Assembly: GCA_026182355.1 (NCBI GenBank)
Contig: JAPFBL010000165.1
Coordinates: 434,001-498,000, forward strand
DNA length: 64,000 nucleotides
Reading direction: 5' to 3'
Source of the DNA: Hermatobates lingyangjiaoensis
Lineage: Eukaryota; Arthropoda; Insecta; Hemiptera; Hermatobatidae
Every line of letters begins with the position of its first letter. The first letter of the stretch is position 1. The notes beneath the pieces are model-generated. The model saw nothing but the letters and a program-made list of their open reading frames with translations, searched no databases and was not told where the DNA came from. Shown piece after piece: positions 63,616 to 64,000 of this stretch. Both the position numbers and the translations under genes were made by a program.

Positions 63616-64000
63616 AGTATATATGTATCTGCTCGAAAATTTGAAGAAGAACAAATTAATAACAGATACTAGGACTAAAATTCAACATTTTGACGTACAT
63701 TACAACATGTAATGACAGATAACGGTTATGTTGTAATGTAACAGAAGCTAGCCTTGAGTAAGTTTTTTCAATTTGTTATGATGTTTCTAAAGTAGAAATG
63801 ACAAATATCCATTGTTTATTGTTTTTTTGTTAGTTTAGAGCCCTGAGGATGTCTTAAAATTAAGACGAAACGTTGGCAAAAAGGTGATTCCATACATTTA
63901 CCCTGACCAAATTCCGAGAAGAAGAAAAAGTGTTTGCTATATATATATACAAACTACACGGAAAAAGAAAAACAAAAGAAATGAATACCGAGACCTTTAA
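63616..64000 (+). mobile_element. HHR unit holding the 63836 ribozyme
   Basis: Besides the ribozyme it contains an imperfect inverted pair, ACATTACAACAT / ATGTTGTAATGT (63698 and 63732). The 3' side ends near TA repeats at 63940-63950. An opposite-strand core was not found. Confidence 0.45.
63836..63880 (+). ncRNA. Hammerhead-like ribozyme, single orientation (complete)
   Basis: GCC (63840-63842) pairs with GGC (63875-63877). CTGAGGA is at 63843-63849, extra T, helix II GTCTTAA/TTAAGAC (7 bp), GAAA at 63867-63870, self-complementary ACGT, and T at 63874 as cleavage nucleotide. All invariant positions and all helices are present; together with 54711-54756 it is the best in the window. A TA-run lies about 60 bp downstream. 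Confidence 0.8.

Overview
This is an AT-rich, intron-and-repeat landscape from a eukaryote, very probably an invertebrate animal. The evidence is several Penelope-like element (PLE) fragments, Jockey-type and R1/LOA-type LINE pieces, Helitron helicase remnants, a tRNA-derived SINE, a hAT-type MITE and many (TA)n tracts. The SINE ends in CCTAA repeats, complementary to the arthropod telomere unit TTAGG. That hints at an arthropod but does not prove it. No complete protein-coding gene is visible. Host signal is limited to three candidate exons: a 42-nt exon with strong splice sites near 2.4 kb on the plus strand, an exon near 20.8-21.1 kb on the minus strand resembling the N-terminal part of sterol O-acyltransferase, and a coiled-coil exon near 25.6 kb on the minus strand that could belong to the same gene. 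The rest would then be intron or intergenic DNA.

The dominant unusual feature is a dispersed population of more than 30 hammerhead-ribozyme-like (HHR) motifs in at least ten sequence families (called here alpha, beta, gamma, delta, epsilon, zeta, eta, theta, lambda, nu and others). Each has a CUGANGA box, one extra nucleotide in most families, a helix II hairpin, GAAA, a short self-complementary helix III segment, a non-G cleavage nucleotide, and in the best copies a helix I that pairs. Most sit in inverted-repeat units of about 150-700 bp with an HHR or its remnant on each strand, and most units touch a (TA)n tract. PLE pseudo-LTRs are known to carry HHRs, and PLE coding fragments lie in the same window. 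Two are GIY-YIG pieces with HHR units nearby, and the eta palindrome carries the start of an ORF just downstream of its HHR. I therefore infer that these units are PLE-derived terminal repeats or PLE-dependent non-autonomous derivatives.

Layout: 1-1.1 kb, Jockey-type reverse transcriptase pseudogene; 1.7-2.2 kb, hAT MITE; 4.4-4.95 kb, gamma and alpha HHR palindromes; 7.1-7.5 kb, theta palindrome; 8.7-8.95 kb, delta; 9.8-10.4 kb, PLE C-terminus; 14.2-15.3 kb, Helitron with helicase C-terminus; 16.1-16.5 kb, short Helitron; 17.3-17.65 kb, truncated LINE with perfect target duplication; 20.2-20.45 kb, zeta/alpha composite; 20.76-21.07 kb, SOAT-like exon; 22.9-23.8 kb, PLE RT fused head-on to a Jockey gag; 23.86-24.2 kb, lambda; 25.5-26.1 kb, candidate exon and zeta palindrome; 26.1-27.7 kb, GC-rich island and tandem hairpin repeats; 27.8-28.5 kb, three HHR units and a fold-back element; 30-38.6 kb, HHR units and SINEs; 40.65-41.19 kb, 33-bp minisatellite; 43-48.4 kb, HHR units, LINE, Helitron and PLE; 49.7-54.9 kb, SINEs and the epsilon, nu and eta palindromes; 56.3-58.7 kb, beta and delta units, PLE and SINE; 58.7-63.3 kb, mostly featureless; 63.3-64 kb, gamma palindrome and a clean single HHR.

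All calls come from reading the sequence only. Family names follow recognised motifs, not database searches.
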